This document shows positions 1 to 14,389 of a stretch of DNA of 64,000 nt, piece by piece (positions within the stretch are counted from its first letter, which is position 1; each line of letters opens with the position of its first letter). A program made the translations under genes and the position numbers. A model generated the notes under the pieces. That model worked only from the letters and a program-made list of their open reading frames with translations. It was not told where the DNA came from and did not search any database. The DNA comes from Calcarisporiella thermophila CBS 279.70 (Eukaryota; Calcarisporiellomycota), in assembly GCF_041956535.1 (NCBI RefSeq), contig NW_027192194.1:485011-549010 (forward strand), written 5' to 3'.

Positions 1-1812
1 TCGCAAGATCCCGGGGCCTAGAGGTCTCCCCATCATCGGAAATCTGTGGCGCGCCCTCTCGTCCCGCGATCGCTCGCTGGATGCTATCATGGAGAACTGG
101 CGCCTCTACGGCCCTGTCATGACCTTCACATTCCCCTTCGCTCCCCGGATCATCACCATCAACGAGGTGGAGCTGGTGGAGCACGTTCTCAAGACCAACT
201 TCCAGAACTACGTCAAGGGTCCTCGATCCCATACCATCCTGTTGCCCCTACTAGGCGAGGGAATCTTCAACACGGTAAGCCCCCTCCCCCAAGCTCTGAT
301 GCCGCCTTCGGCTATTCGGTTTTTCCTCCCCTCTGCTCCATTCCCATGTTAACTTATGTAACTCACCCCGATCCTTCGGTTTTCTATTCTAGAATGGCGA
401 ACCCTGGAAAATTCAACGAAAGACGGTAAGTTCTAGCATGAATCTGAGTGGATTTAAGTTGGGGAGGCTAAACTCTATGCTGGGATTCCCGCATGCTTAG
501 GCTTCGCATATTTTCAATGTCAAAGTGTTCCGTGAGTTGGTCACGGGTGTCTTCCGGGAGGAGAGCGCGGAGGTGGCCGCCATCCTGGACAAGGTGGCCG
601 ACACCGGAGAGGACATCAACCTCAGCGATCTCTTCTTCCGCTTCACGCTAGACACCTTCGGCCTACTCTCGTTCGGCACTTCCTTCCAGTGCCTCGAGCG
701 GCCCCATGACCCCGTACCCTTTGCCGTTGCCTTCGACTATGTCCAGACCCAGCTCGACTTGCGCTTCAGCGACTCGTTCTACCCCATCCGTGAATTCCTG
801 ACGGGCGCTCGCTGGAAGATCAACAACGCCGTGAAATTGATGGACGAGTTTGCCTACAAGATTATTGAAGAGCGTCGCAAGATAGTTTCGGAGGGAACCA
901 GCTCCCACCGGAAGAAAGACCTGTTGGACTTGTTCTTGGAATACCGCAGCGAGAACGGAGAGGGTCTCTCGGACAAAGAGCTTCGCGACGTGGTCTTGAA
1001 CTTTATCATTGCTGGTAAGCCCTTTTCCCCTGAATAACGCGCAAGCGATGATGTTCCTCTCCTCTAACCTCTTATGGCTTCGCACGCAGGCCGTGACACG
1101 ACAGCCCAGCAACTCTCATGGCAATACCTTATAATGATGCAGCGCCCCGATATCCAAAAGAAGGTTCGCGAGGAGATCATGAAGGTTGGTCCCGATTCGA
1201 TCAACTACGACTCGCTGCGCACCATGCACTATAGCTTGAGCGTCTTTAACGAAAGCCTGCGCCTGTATCCCCCGGTTCCCAAGAACGCAAAGTTTGCCGT
1301 GGAGGATGATGTGTTGCCCAATGGAATCAAGGTGAAAGCTGGCGAGTTGGTCGCCTTCAGCACATACGCCATGGGCCGAAGCGAAAAGATTTGGGGCAAG
1401 GATGCGTCCGAATTCAACCCTGAGCGCTGGCTGGAACGGGATGAGAACCAGGAAATCACTGGCGTCAAGAAGGAATCCACCTTCAAATTCTCCTCTTTCA
1501 ATGCGGGCCCTCGTCTTTGGTAAGCGTCTATTTCTATTGAGCGCCCTTTTATGCAGCAAGCTTATTTCCTCCCCCCCCCCCCCTTCCCCTCGCAATCCTT
1601 TTTCCAATCATGATAGCCTTGGCCAAACCTTCGCCACACTCGAGTCTTTGCTCTTGACCTCACAATTGCTCTCCAAGTACGAGTTTGAGCTCTCGCCCCG
1701 CTTCATTGAACAGGAGAAGAACGCAAAAGAGCCCCTCTATGGCACTTCTCTCACCCTCCCCATGCGCCGTCCCCTTTGGGTGCGGGTGCGTAGACTTCAA
1801 TCCAAGAACTAA
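1..1812 (+). CDS. Cytochrome P450, 5'-truncated (fatty-acid hydroxylase-like clan)
   Basis: Partial gene; its N-terminal membrane anchor lies left of the window. Five exons read as 1-274, 393-425, 501-1014, 1090-1519 and 1617-1812. The sequence starts at the proline-rich hinge (RKIPGPRGLPIIGN). The I-helix oxygen-activation motif AGRDTT is completed across intron 1015-1089. The K-helix ExxR motif reads ESLR, and the haem-binding loop reads FNAGPRLCLGQ. The codon of the haem-ligand Cys is itself split by intron 1520-1616. P450s are haem monooxygenases using CPR-supplied electrons, normally on the ER face. The overall look (FAVEDDVLPNG, FNPERW) resembles the CYP86/CYP704/CYP52 group that hydroxylates long-chain fatty acids or alkanes. 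That subfamily placement is an inference; the superfamily is certain. It is convergent with the GNL1 gene downstream. Confidence 0.95.
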
Positions 1813-2113
1813 ACTCCACTCCACCCCCCCACACATACCCAAAGCTAAAAAGCAACTTTACCTCTCTGGCTATATACTCCAATGGTACTTCATTGAAGCT
1901 ATTTCCCTACTTTTCCTATATTCCTAATTATTTTTTCGATGTATATATACTTAGCGAAGGTTCTTCCTTTTGATTTATTTGATATTTTATGATTCATCTA
2001 TTCGAATCTATGTAATAAAGTGATGGAATGGCGATACTGGGTAAATCCCACAAAGACGTGAAATATTACAAAAGAAGATTGAATGCATTTCTTCCACTAT
2101 TTTGGCGTTGACT
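1813..2113. other. Intergenic, convergent 3' ends
   Basis: A 301-bp gap between the stops of two convergent genes. It is AT-rich 3' UTR-like sequence with one AATAAA for the P450. No further gene is seen. Confidence 0.6.
2014..2019 (+). terminator. Candidate polyadenylation signal of the P450 gene
   Basis: A perfect AATAAA lies about 200 bp past the P450 stop codon in AT-rich DNA. It is a plausible 3'-end signal but unproven, because such hexamers are frequent in AT-rich sequence. Confidence 0.35.
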
Positions 2114-4692
2114 CTAAGCCTCCCCCACATTTTCCAAAAGAGCAAAAAGATTGTCCTGAGGAATACCTTTTTCCTTCGCTTCTTCTTCTTCCTCGGAATC
2201 TTGCCGCCATTCCTCCTCCTCTTCCTTTCCTTTGATGTTTCCCTCCTCCCTTGATGCTTTCTCTTTGGTATTTCCCTTGTGTTCCCCATTCAAGACCCGG
2301 AGTTTCAAATATCGGTTGGTGGTGAAGAATCCAGGGGGCTTGAAAGTGAGTAGGATGCGACCGTCATTGGCCAGACGCAGGATCAGGTTCGCCGCACGAT
2401 ACACATCAGGTCTTGCTGCTTTGGATGTGAAGAAGCCGCGGGCTTGAGCAAAAGCTAAGTGGAAGAGAAAGTCGTGTTAAATTTTTCGTCCTAGCCCTGG
2501 ATGAACAAAGACAAAAGTTACCTTCACAAATGGCCCAAGCAGACCACTGATAATCTGGGGGATCGAGCCCAAGGATTGCCTCAAGAGGGACTCTTTCGGC
2601 CTGTTGGATGTGGGAGATAGAATGTGTGGATATGTGCATGTGAGTGTCAAGACTATACAGGAAGAAGAAGAAGCCCCATTATTACCAAAAATTGGATGAT
2701 ACTGTACGGCTCCTGCACCTGTGCAATCGGATACATTCCTGAGAGAACTTGGAGAGGTCGAGGCAGGAGACTGGGAAAGACAAGACCGGGGCTGTCACAA
2801 AGGCGGACATTGGAGGTCAAATGAATTGTTTGAAAATGCTTCGTATGCCCTGGTGGAAACAATCTAGTTTAGGCGAGAATGACAAAATTGGGTGAAGTTT
2901 GGGATTACCAGGAGTTCGGCTTGCACTTACGACAGACTTGCCCATGATCGAGTTAATAAGAGAACTTTTTCCGACATTAGGGTGACCTAAAGGTTGAATC
3001 GATGAGTGGCGTTTCTCTTTTGAATTTTAACAGCTATCCAGCAAAAAATTAATCAAAACATACCAATCAATCCGATGGTAATCATACTCTCGTGCGGCAC
3101 ATGTATTTTTCCTTCCATGCTGTTGTCTCCCGATTCTTCACCTAAGTACCGATGGTGGCTTCTAGTCAATGCTCAAAATACATTAACCAAATAAGGTATA
3201 ACTTCACCATTGGCTGCATCCAACGAGCCTGTTTGTACTCCCGCGAGTTCTACCTCTTCTTCCTCCTGATCCTCCTCATCCTGCTCCTCCTCTGACGAGT
3301 CCACCACCACATGTTCCTTCTTGTATCGCCGTATAATCTCCTCCCAGTCGACGCCAACCCCTTGTTTCTCGACATGGACATCCTTGCAAGCTGTCAACAC
3401 CTCTTTCACTCCATAAGCTTGATAGTATCTTTTGCGAGGCCGTTTTACCCGATTTTTCAATGCGTCTGTAGCATACAATATTGGCTCAGCATGAACAGGA
3501 TGAATTGCATCAGCAGCTTTTCCTTACATCCAGCCGTATCATCCAACAGTTTCTCATCCCGCGGGTAACAGCTGAAATGAGCGATATGGAGGCCGGGAAA
3601 CTTCTCCTCGAAATATTTCGTCCACGCAAACAAAGTTGCATCGGAAACCAGGTCACACTAATATTGTGACAAAGCAACATTAGTTTCGATGGGTCTTTAG
3701 ACAGAAACAGAGAATAAGTAGGATCGTGTACCTTGTTGAAAACCACCACCATCTTTCGCCGCAGCTCGTTTATCACATAATCATAAAGGGCCGGTGGAAA
3801 ATGCAACACCGGATGGCGAATGTCAACCAACAAGAGCAGGACGTCGCTCATTTCCAATACTCTCCACCTATCCAGAATGAATGATTGCTTCAATAACAAT
3901 GTCCCTCACGCGAGCCATGACATAGAGTGTACAAACAGCTGTCTCCACACTTCCAAATTGTGTTCGAAGAAGCTCAGGCGCTCCACCGGGTATCGGGCAT
4001 AGATCCCTTCCAGCCATCCCTGGAAATAGGTAGCTTCACGCTCGTCAAGCTCGTCTTTGGTCATAGAGAATGACCAGGCGGGACGGGTCGGGAATGTGAT
4101 AGTCTCTGGATAAACCTCCTCGAATGAAACCTCTAGTGCAGACTAAAATAATAAAATACCATTATTATGCCATGTTTATGGATAATTGCGTCGAAAAAAT
4201 AGAAAGCCGTCGAGAGCAATTAAAAAGTATATTTTGTATTTACCAGTGGAAGACGCCGAAAAGGCTTCATACTCTGCCGCCGTGATTTTTCGATAATTGC
4301 CGGCGGTAGCCTCTCAAACACAGATGCATGTCTATTCGACGGATTGGTATTGTGTGTAATATGTGGTGTGTGTTTTTGCCGTGGAACAGCGGATGGACGC
4401 GAATGTGCATTTTCATTGACTTGGCCCTGGTTCAAATGAAAGGATCCCGGCTCACTATCACTGGAATCAGATTCCACTGCGGTAATCGCAGAAGTGTCTG
4501 GGGTTGGTTTGAACGAGAAACGGTCTCCTGACCAGGCTTCGTTTTTGGGTTAATAAATAAAGAGGTCAGCCATGAGATTTATGAGAATTTTGCAACCGAT
4601 TGGAATTTACGTTTTTCCGCTTTCTTAGCCCGCTTCTCCTGCAGCTGCCGTTTCTTTTGCTTTGCGCTGAATGGTTTTCTACGATGATGCAT
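2114..4692 (-). CDS. GNL1: GNL1-type circularly permuted GTPase
   Basis: Multi-exon gene. The first exon starts at the ATG 4692-4690 and reads MHHRRKPFSAKQKKRQLQ, matching the basic KPFS.KQKK N-terminus typical of GNL1. An exon near 3.5-3.9 kb gives WRVLEMSDVLLLLVDIRHP and then the G4 motif NKCD, formed across intron 3658-3731. The G1 P-loop GHPNVGKSS (about 2.95 kb) and the G3 motif DSPG (about 2.8 kb) follow. G4 before G1 and G3 is the circularly permuted order of the YawG/YlqF GTPase group. The C-terminus is acidic and low complexity. Family members bind GTP and act in ribosome biogenesis or nucleolar processes. GNL1 itself is poorly characterised; it is present in fission yeast-type fungi. 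Some small internal exons (3.0-3.5 and 3.9-4.2 kb) were not resolved to the base. Confidence 0.9.
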
Positions 4693-4988
4693 TTCATTGA
4701 ATGCAGAAACGCCAGTTGAACTGACAAGAAAAAAGTGGCAATCTGTGACTCGGTTTTGAGAGAGGTTGCTATATTGGCTAGAAAACTAAGAAATTTTATT
4801 TCTTTAATCTTCTAAAAAGCAATTGATATTGTTCAAAAAATTTCAACAGAGGATGAATCAAATTGCTATCTAGTGAGATAACCAGAATGTGAGGGAAATA
4901 CTACAAAAAAAAAGGTAAAAAACTCAAAAAAAAAGACCCAATTTCAACTTTTTTTAAATAAAAAAAGGTAATATGCCAAGCTTAGTAT

Positions 4989-8461
<3,473 letters not shown>

Positions 8462-11344
8462 GTTGAGAGGAACTTTTCAGTTTTTCTTCGATGAAAGCTG
8501 TTTCCTCAAGGATGTCAGGATGTTGAAGTAAGCGCGTAGGAGGCCTGGGACCTGTAACTCGAATGTTTTCTTTGAATGAACTGCGCCATTTCTAATTTCA
8601 TTTTTAGTCATCTCAGGTGAAGGCTGGACAGATTATTATTCAAGTAATTCTCTTAATGGCAACTAAATTGGGTGATTATTTTCCTTTCTGGCTCTTGAAT
8701 AATAATGCGGGATAAGTTTCCATTTTAAATTAACGACATTTTACTTCACACTATGAAATAATTATGACTAGTGCATAAAGTTCTTGAATTTGACCCTAGG
8801 CTACACTCACAACCTCAGGTGTACCAGCGACCTGCACAGTTACACTCTTTCTCTTGAAAGACATGCTCAAGCTACAGGGTGGAACATTCAAACAAAATGA
8901 TGCATCTATTAGTTATTTGAACACCCACCTGAAAGACCAATCGAATGTAGTGATATCTTTTTATAAAATTCAACCACCCAGATCCTAGCATAAAGAAATT
9001 TTGTAGGAATAGAATGGTTGATCTCCATTGTCCAAGGGAATAACCTATACGACAAAATGAGAGCAATTCGAACAATTGTCTAGGCCGCACAGCTGGGCTT
9101 CCGTGCTAGGCCGATGTGCCATGAATTAGCGATCCCATAGAGAAATGGGCAATGAGGGCAATCTGCTGGAGCCTGTCTCATTGACTTTAGGTTCTGGAGG
9201 GTCTTTAATGATATTAAAGACTATACTATAACCCAACCTAGCTCCAGGTGCCAACGACGTCGAATCTTGATAGAGAGGGTATACTAAAGTTATCCCATGT
9301 AATGAGCAAGTTGCAGTAACGATTTGCCCAATCGGTCTTTTTTGGAGTGGTTGATTGCAACTTCATGATGTGCCGATAGCTTATATGGAATATATATTGA
9401 AAAGCATGCGCCAAGTTCACATCTGTATTATCCATAGTTCTGATCGAGGCGATCTGCCTAGCTTTGGGAAGGAGAGAAACATCGCGGACTTTTTATGGAC
9501 ACAATGGAAATCGGTATAATGTTTGGCTAAACCACCGCCTAATTACTTTACCCGCTCATAAAAGGTTTCCTATAATATAAAAAATCACTCTCTACTCGCA
9601 TAAAATTTTACCAACACAAGCATGCAGTACGAGGGGATACCATATAAAAAATCTGCATCAAGAATGTATTTGCTCTCTATTGGACCATTTATGATACCGG
9701 AAGTATTCAAAGTATTCACGATCCGTCTTACCCCTCGTTTGTAGCGTAGACCCCGTTTGTTTCCGCCGAATGAGTGAATATGAACTCACTCTTCTGGCGT
9801 CGTTAACTTTAGCTCGGGGTTGTATTATATCAGGCTATTTTCTGGATAGGTAGTCCGCAGTATTTCATGGCAATCACACCACCTACTAATTTCAACTCAA
9901 TTCATATTACCATCAATTTCGCTAAGCTCTCGTACTGGGGAAAAGTTTGTTTGTAGTCAATTGGGAAATGCATTTTTGGGATTCTACTATGCTTAGTGAG
10001 GCTGCTCAGCGGTATGGTTGTATAGGAAGCTAAAAGAAGCGCTTTGCGCATCGAGGCTTAGGTATGGCTTGCATTGTGTTGATGTTTGCCGATTCAAAAG
10101 CTAGGGAGATTAAAGTAAAATGAATAAAGACTGCGGGCCAAGATCTAAGCGCAAATTTTTATTGGACTCTAATATGTACGTAGAGAAAATACATTAAAAT
10201 GTCAGCACAGAGAGAGCCTTAGTGGCACTAAATTTTTCTTTGTGTTCAATTTAATTAACGTATTAATGGTTTATTGAACGTCCTCCAACTACAGAATCTT
10301 TTAGATGAAATCATAATGTTCAATGTAACAGCATGGCTGGCACTGGTTATCGCGTGCGTAAGAGCTCATAATGTTTCTGTTACAGATGCTAAATCCAATA
10401 TACTTATCATAAAGATCAAGTACAAAGAATGGAAATCTAACAGAGCATTGAAATTGCTTGAATCTATGCACTGAATAGTAGAGAATTTTTATACCTTTCA
10501 GGCTGCTCTCCCGGGTATATTCTATTAATTCTTAACCATAAGATGCGAGCAGCAGTATAAGAAAATTCCTATCAGGGCTCTCCATTGCCTCGAGATCCTT
10601 TAGGCTTCAATAACGAGAGTACTAGATGTTCGACATGAACATCTTGGCAGATTGGTTTCTAGTTGCAATTCCAGTCGATGAAGCAACATTTAAAACCGAC
10701 AAGAAGTGTGTGCCAAACATCCTGTAATTAACAGAGTCAAAGAGTCATCGCCAAGCATTGCTCAAAAGAAGACACGGTTGGCAGTTTGAGATTAGGAGAA
10801 ACATCTCTTGGTATTTTAAAGAAAGCTTCTAGAAACTTGGAGAAGTCTTCTTCACTTAAAGCATTTCCGTGCTATTCTTTCTGTAGAGAGCAGAGAAGCA
10901 AAGCTCCGTCGTTGTATTGGTATTTCAATTACTCGGAGCAGAGTGGCGCCATCATCTAGAAAAGCAAGTCTGAGGGCGAATCTGGAGCTGCAGCGCTTGG
11001 TTGTAGAGGAGATGTCAATATGTGGTGCAGCAACCCATATTAGGAAAAATGAGAAAGAGAACTTAAGAAAACTTCCGGATTTTGTCGGATAGAATAAACT
11101 CCCAAGATGACCAACCGGCGTTTTTCCATCGCCCGCGGAAAATGGCTTAAATTGCTGCTGACCAACGATTTCGCCTGATTAATTTAAAACTTTACCTTGG
11201 CTTCTATTTATAAGATCCACCCTTATAAATCCACTTATATAAAATTCATCCCCTTCACACCCTGCCCATCTTCCTTCCACTTTTTCACAACGTCCCTCTA
11301 CGCAATCCTCATCTGTCTCCATCTCTCAACTTCTGTTATACACC
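8462..11344. other. AT-rich intergenic desert
   Basis: About 2.9 kb between the divergent starts of the alanyl-tRNA synthetase and the cyclin gene. Only short, non-conserved open frames occur. One motif, TTTTGGAGTGGTTGATTGC near 9340-9358, resembles a sequence at about 27953 (see findings). Purine/pyrimidine-rich leader sequence begins near 11220. I see no tRNA or transposase. Confidence 0.55.
11235..11244 (+). promoter_or_regulatory. Candidate TATA element of the cyclin gene
   Basis: TTATATAAAA lies about 100 bp upstream of the cyclin ATG, followed by a C/T-rich stretch (about 11250-11340) typical of fungal core promoters. TTATAA elements also occur just upstream (about 11208-11227). Weak, position-based evidence. 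Confidence 0.35.
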
Positions 11345-12346
11345 ATGTTATCCGGATATTCTCCCCTTCCCTCTTCTCCCACCTCCCGGCAGCGTCGGCC
11401 TGCTGTCCGTAGACACTCATCACGCTACGACCCAATGGCATCATCGATGATGCAAAAGTCGTCCGACACCCGATCCTTGCCTCATCAACGAGCAAATCTA
11501 CCTTCGATCTCTGCTCATCTTAGCTCCTCCCACGTCAATCCAGATGCTTCCGGCCTTGTCGATATTGCCACCGCGATAATAAAATCCGCTTGGCCTGAGT
11601 CGTCGGTCTCTACCCAATCCTCGAGGTTAATCCCTCTGCATCAATTCATCGAGGTGTCTCTACGTCGCAGCCATAGCACATTTGCGGTGTTCCAGCTTGC
11701 ACTGCTGTATCTTTTTCGCGTCAAAGGCCGGTTGGATTCACACATCAGCGATTTGCCAAGCCAACTTCAATGCGGGCGTCGCATTTTTGTTGGTTGCCTG
11801 ATCCTTGCGAACAAGTATCTTCAGGATAGAAACTACTCGAATAAGGCTTGGTCGAAAATCGTTGGGCTGCCCAAATCAGAAGTCAACCAGCTCGAGATCT
11901 CAATGCTTCAGCTGTTGGATTGGAAGCTCTTTGTGGGAGTAGACATATTTTTGCGGTGGAGTCGAATGCTGATGATGCAAAGTCGGTTGCTAAGAAGCCA
12001 TCGCTTACACCAATCTATATTCGAATCTCCTGTCCAAACTGCCCTACCCCCTCCGTCGCTTTTGCCCTCTCCTACTTCCTCACCCTCCCAATCTCCTTCA
12101 TGCACTGTATCATTTATATCCGATGGAGGGGAGAGAGTCTCAATGCCCTCGCCTGCATCGTCAGTTTCGTCCGCTATGTCCTCCAACTGGTCTGCTCAGT
12201 CCAGAGCACTCTGTACTCCACAGCTCCCGGACGCATTCACACCCAAATATCCTAGTCCCCTTACTCAGGAGAGCACCTTCTTTCCCAAAACACATCGTAT
12301 TGTGCCTCAATATTCTCTTCCGACGTCTTCGGCCCTTAATTTTTAA
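11345..12346 (+). CDS. Pcl-type cyclin (Pho85-cyclin-like)
   Basis: Intronless gene, 333 aa, start in good context (CACCATGTTA). Residues 1-95 form a Ser/Pro-rich N-terminus. A cyclin box follows at about residues 95-205: IPLHQFIEVSLRRSHSTFAV, then LLYLFRVKG, FVGCLILANKYLQDRNYSNK and WSKIVGLPKSEVNQLE. The spacing and LANKYLxDxxxSNxxW signature match the PCL1/PCL2 group of cyclins that activate Pho85-type kinases at G1 or in nutrient signalling. The C-terminal about 120 residues are rich in Pro, Ser and Thr (PEST-like), which in this family usually means rapid turnover. Which PCL subgroup it belongs to cannot be settled by eye. Confidence 0.88.
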   Translation: MLSGYSPLPSSPTSRQRRPAVRRHSSRYDPMASSMMQKSSDTRSLPHQRANLPSISAHLSSSHVNPDASGLVDIATAIIKSAWPESSVSTQSSRLIPLHQFIEVSLRRSHSTFAVFQLALLYLFRVKGRLDSHISDLPSQLQCGRRIFVGCLILANKYLQDRNYSNKAWSKIVGLPKSEVNQLEISMLQLLDWKLFVGVDIFLRWSRMLMMQSRLLRSHRLHQSIFESPVQTALPPPSLLPSPTSSPSQSPSCTVSFISDGGERVSMPSPASSVSSAMSSNWSAQSRALCTPQLPDAFTPKYPSPLTQESTFFPKTHRIVPQYSLPTSSALNF

Positions 12347-13602
12347 ATACTCGCCGGGCTCTATCGGATGTATAGATTTTGGTCAACTGTATAGACATTT
12401 TCTTCACCCTTGACTCAACTGCATTTGGTATTGTTATTGGTATTTTCATTGTGCACTTCTTAGAGAAACCCTTTCAGCATTTTGGTATTTCTTTAGAATA
12501 CACTGGCTGTGTAAATATTCACTTGCCCCTATTAATAGGGCTTATTTCATCAATCTATTTATTTTTCTTCACTTTTTTTATTCTCAACCCGATCACCCCC
12601 TTTATTTTTATTACTAAAGCATGACACTAATAAATTTTAATCCTGATAATTTAATTTTATTTTCATGGGAAGAAACTCCAAGTTCTTTGGCTAAGCTAAG
12701 GCTCTAACCCTCCCATTATCATGAGGCTATGTTGCAGTGCTGTGCTAGGTAGCTCAGAAGAAAAGAAATGAAAAGAAAAGAAAATAGCATATGAAAAAAA
12801 AGGAAATACAAAAGGAAGAAGTGATGTTCTGAAGTAGTCACAATTAATTAAAGCTCCTTCAATAAAAGAATATTCCTAAATTCTCTCACTTGTGAGAGAA
12901 AGAGGAAATCTGCGAGAACTGAATTAAACTTTTAAGGCTGACGTTAAATTTTTTCAGAGGTGAGTGCTTGATAGCGGAGAGAAAGGGGGAATGCAATGGG
13001 ATCAAAGTGAGCTTCCTCCGATGGTCTAGGGATGAGCTCAACATTTAAAAAAAAAAAAGCCCAGCTCAAAACTCGGGTGAGAGTCCCCTTAATCTATAAA
13101 TAAAACAACCAAAAATGTATATTTTGCTGAGAACTTGAGCTTGGGACCCCAAGTTGGGGACTACCCTGTTATACTTGAGCATAAAGTAAACGATATGATA
13201 GCAAAAACAATATATCCCTTCACTGCGAATCTCAAAGAAGGGATATAATGGCGGTACTAAATTGCCATTGGTGTATCCGCTCAAACTGGTAATCAGCTTT
13301 GCCCAAACTCCTGTTTAGAGCCAACATCAGGCCCATTGCATAATACAAAAAAGTTAATAGATCTTGCACGCACTTAAGAGATTCTAAAGTAACAGGCGAT
13401 AAATCATGAATGAATTATTATGAGAAAGAAGATAAAACACAAATAATATAGAAAAAAAAAATGGCAAAGAAAAGATAAATAGTGTTAAATCTGACTATAT
13501 GTTCCTTTGTACTGGACCTTACAATTATTTTATTGAATTATAAAGCGACGTAGAGGAAATAAAGGGCTAGCCTCTTGTTCTTGAAAAAGGAACAACATCA
13601 TC
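12347..13602. other. AT-rich intergenic, convergent side
   Basis: About 1.26 kb between the cyclin stop and the LPMO-like stop. It contains AATAAA at 12629-12634 (possible cyclin poly(A) signal) and an imperfect AAAAG-type purine repeat at about 12759-12785. There is no coding sequence I can support. Confidence 0.55.
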
Positions 13603-14389
13603 CTAATAGAAGAGGGTCGCATTAGAGGGGACTTCAAAGTCGATCTCATCACGGCGAACACGGCCACCACGCTGACGATTACCACCAGCGACACGACGCC
13701 CACCACGCTGTTGACCGCGGTTGAATTGGCCACGATTTCCCTGACCTCTATTTCCTTGAACTCGGTTTCCTTGACCTCGGTTTCCTTGACCTCGGTTTCC
13801 TTGAACTCGGTTTCCGCCAGCTCCACGGTTTCCAACAATGCGAACATCGGCACAGTTGAGATATGGTTTAGCCGGCAACACTGCAAGCCACCGATAGCGC
13901 ATAGTGCACTTGTTGCAAGTCACTCCTTGCGGCAACTGGAGAGTACGACTGAAGTCTCCGACAGTCTTGGCGCAGTCATTGACCTTGAGGAGCTGTTGGA
14001 ACCTTCCGTTGTCACCATTGGGAGAGAGCTCGAAGAAGCAAGGGCCATCATGGGCGATGGAGATATGCCATTTAACCTGAACTTGCTGTCCGGCTTGGAA
14101 AGTGGTCTTCACTTGACCGGGAGGACTGCCACCGCAAGGGAAGTTCTCCGTGGGACCTTCGGTGTTAATGAAGTCATTGCGGGCAGAATCACCGGGTTTA
14201 ATACGGATCGCAGGGAACGTCTAGAGATTGAATATTGAACAAACATTATTCATACCGATCATGATCCGGACCAGGGGGGACATAAATGTAGCTTACCATA
14301 CGACCGTGAGCAGATACAAAAGACGGGGCCAGCCCAAAAAGGAAGAAGAAGCTGACAGCAGCAGAAAGGAACGTACTCTTGAGTGCCAT
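13603..14389 (-). CDS. Secreted LPMO-like copper oxygenase with Arg/Gly/Asn repeat tail
   Basis: Two exons (14297-14389 and 13603-14220), 236 aa. Residues 1-27 form a signal peptide (MALKSTFLSAAVSFFFLFGL then APSFVSA). Cleavage after SA would leave His28 (HGRM) as the first residue, the hallmark of the LPMO histidine brace. A second His candidate is His83 or His88 in WHISIAHDGPC. Six cysteines (60, 92, 114, 133, 136, 154) allow three disulfides. The domain ends with YLNCADVRI, like the Y..CADI.I end of chitin-binding/LPMO_10 (PF03067-type) modules. Residues about 161-220 form an Arg/Gly/Asn-rich tail of GNRGQ/GNRVQ pentapeptides. Known relatives cleave chitin or cellulose oxidatively, while some brace proteins only bind copper, so activity is inferred. 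The AA family is not assigned. Confidence 0.75.
13711..13815 (-). repeat. 15-bp tandem repeat encoding GNRGQ/GNRVQ pentapeptides
   Basis: Seven pentapeptide units in the tail of the LPMO-like gene: VQ, GQ, GQ, VQ, GQ, GQ and a last FNRGQ. The V-G-G order repeats twice, so a 45-bp higher-order unit appears to have duplicated. The frame is kept throughout. Confidence 0.85.

Noticed and set aside
13711-14238. Plus-strand open frame of 175 codons rich in Ser/Val/Thr
   Set aside because: Shadow of the 15-bp repeat in the LPMO-like gene on the other strand; the minus frame has signal peptide, intron and domain.
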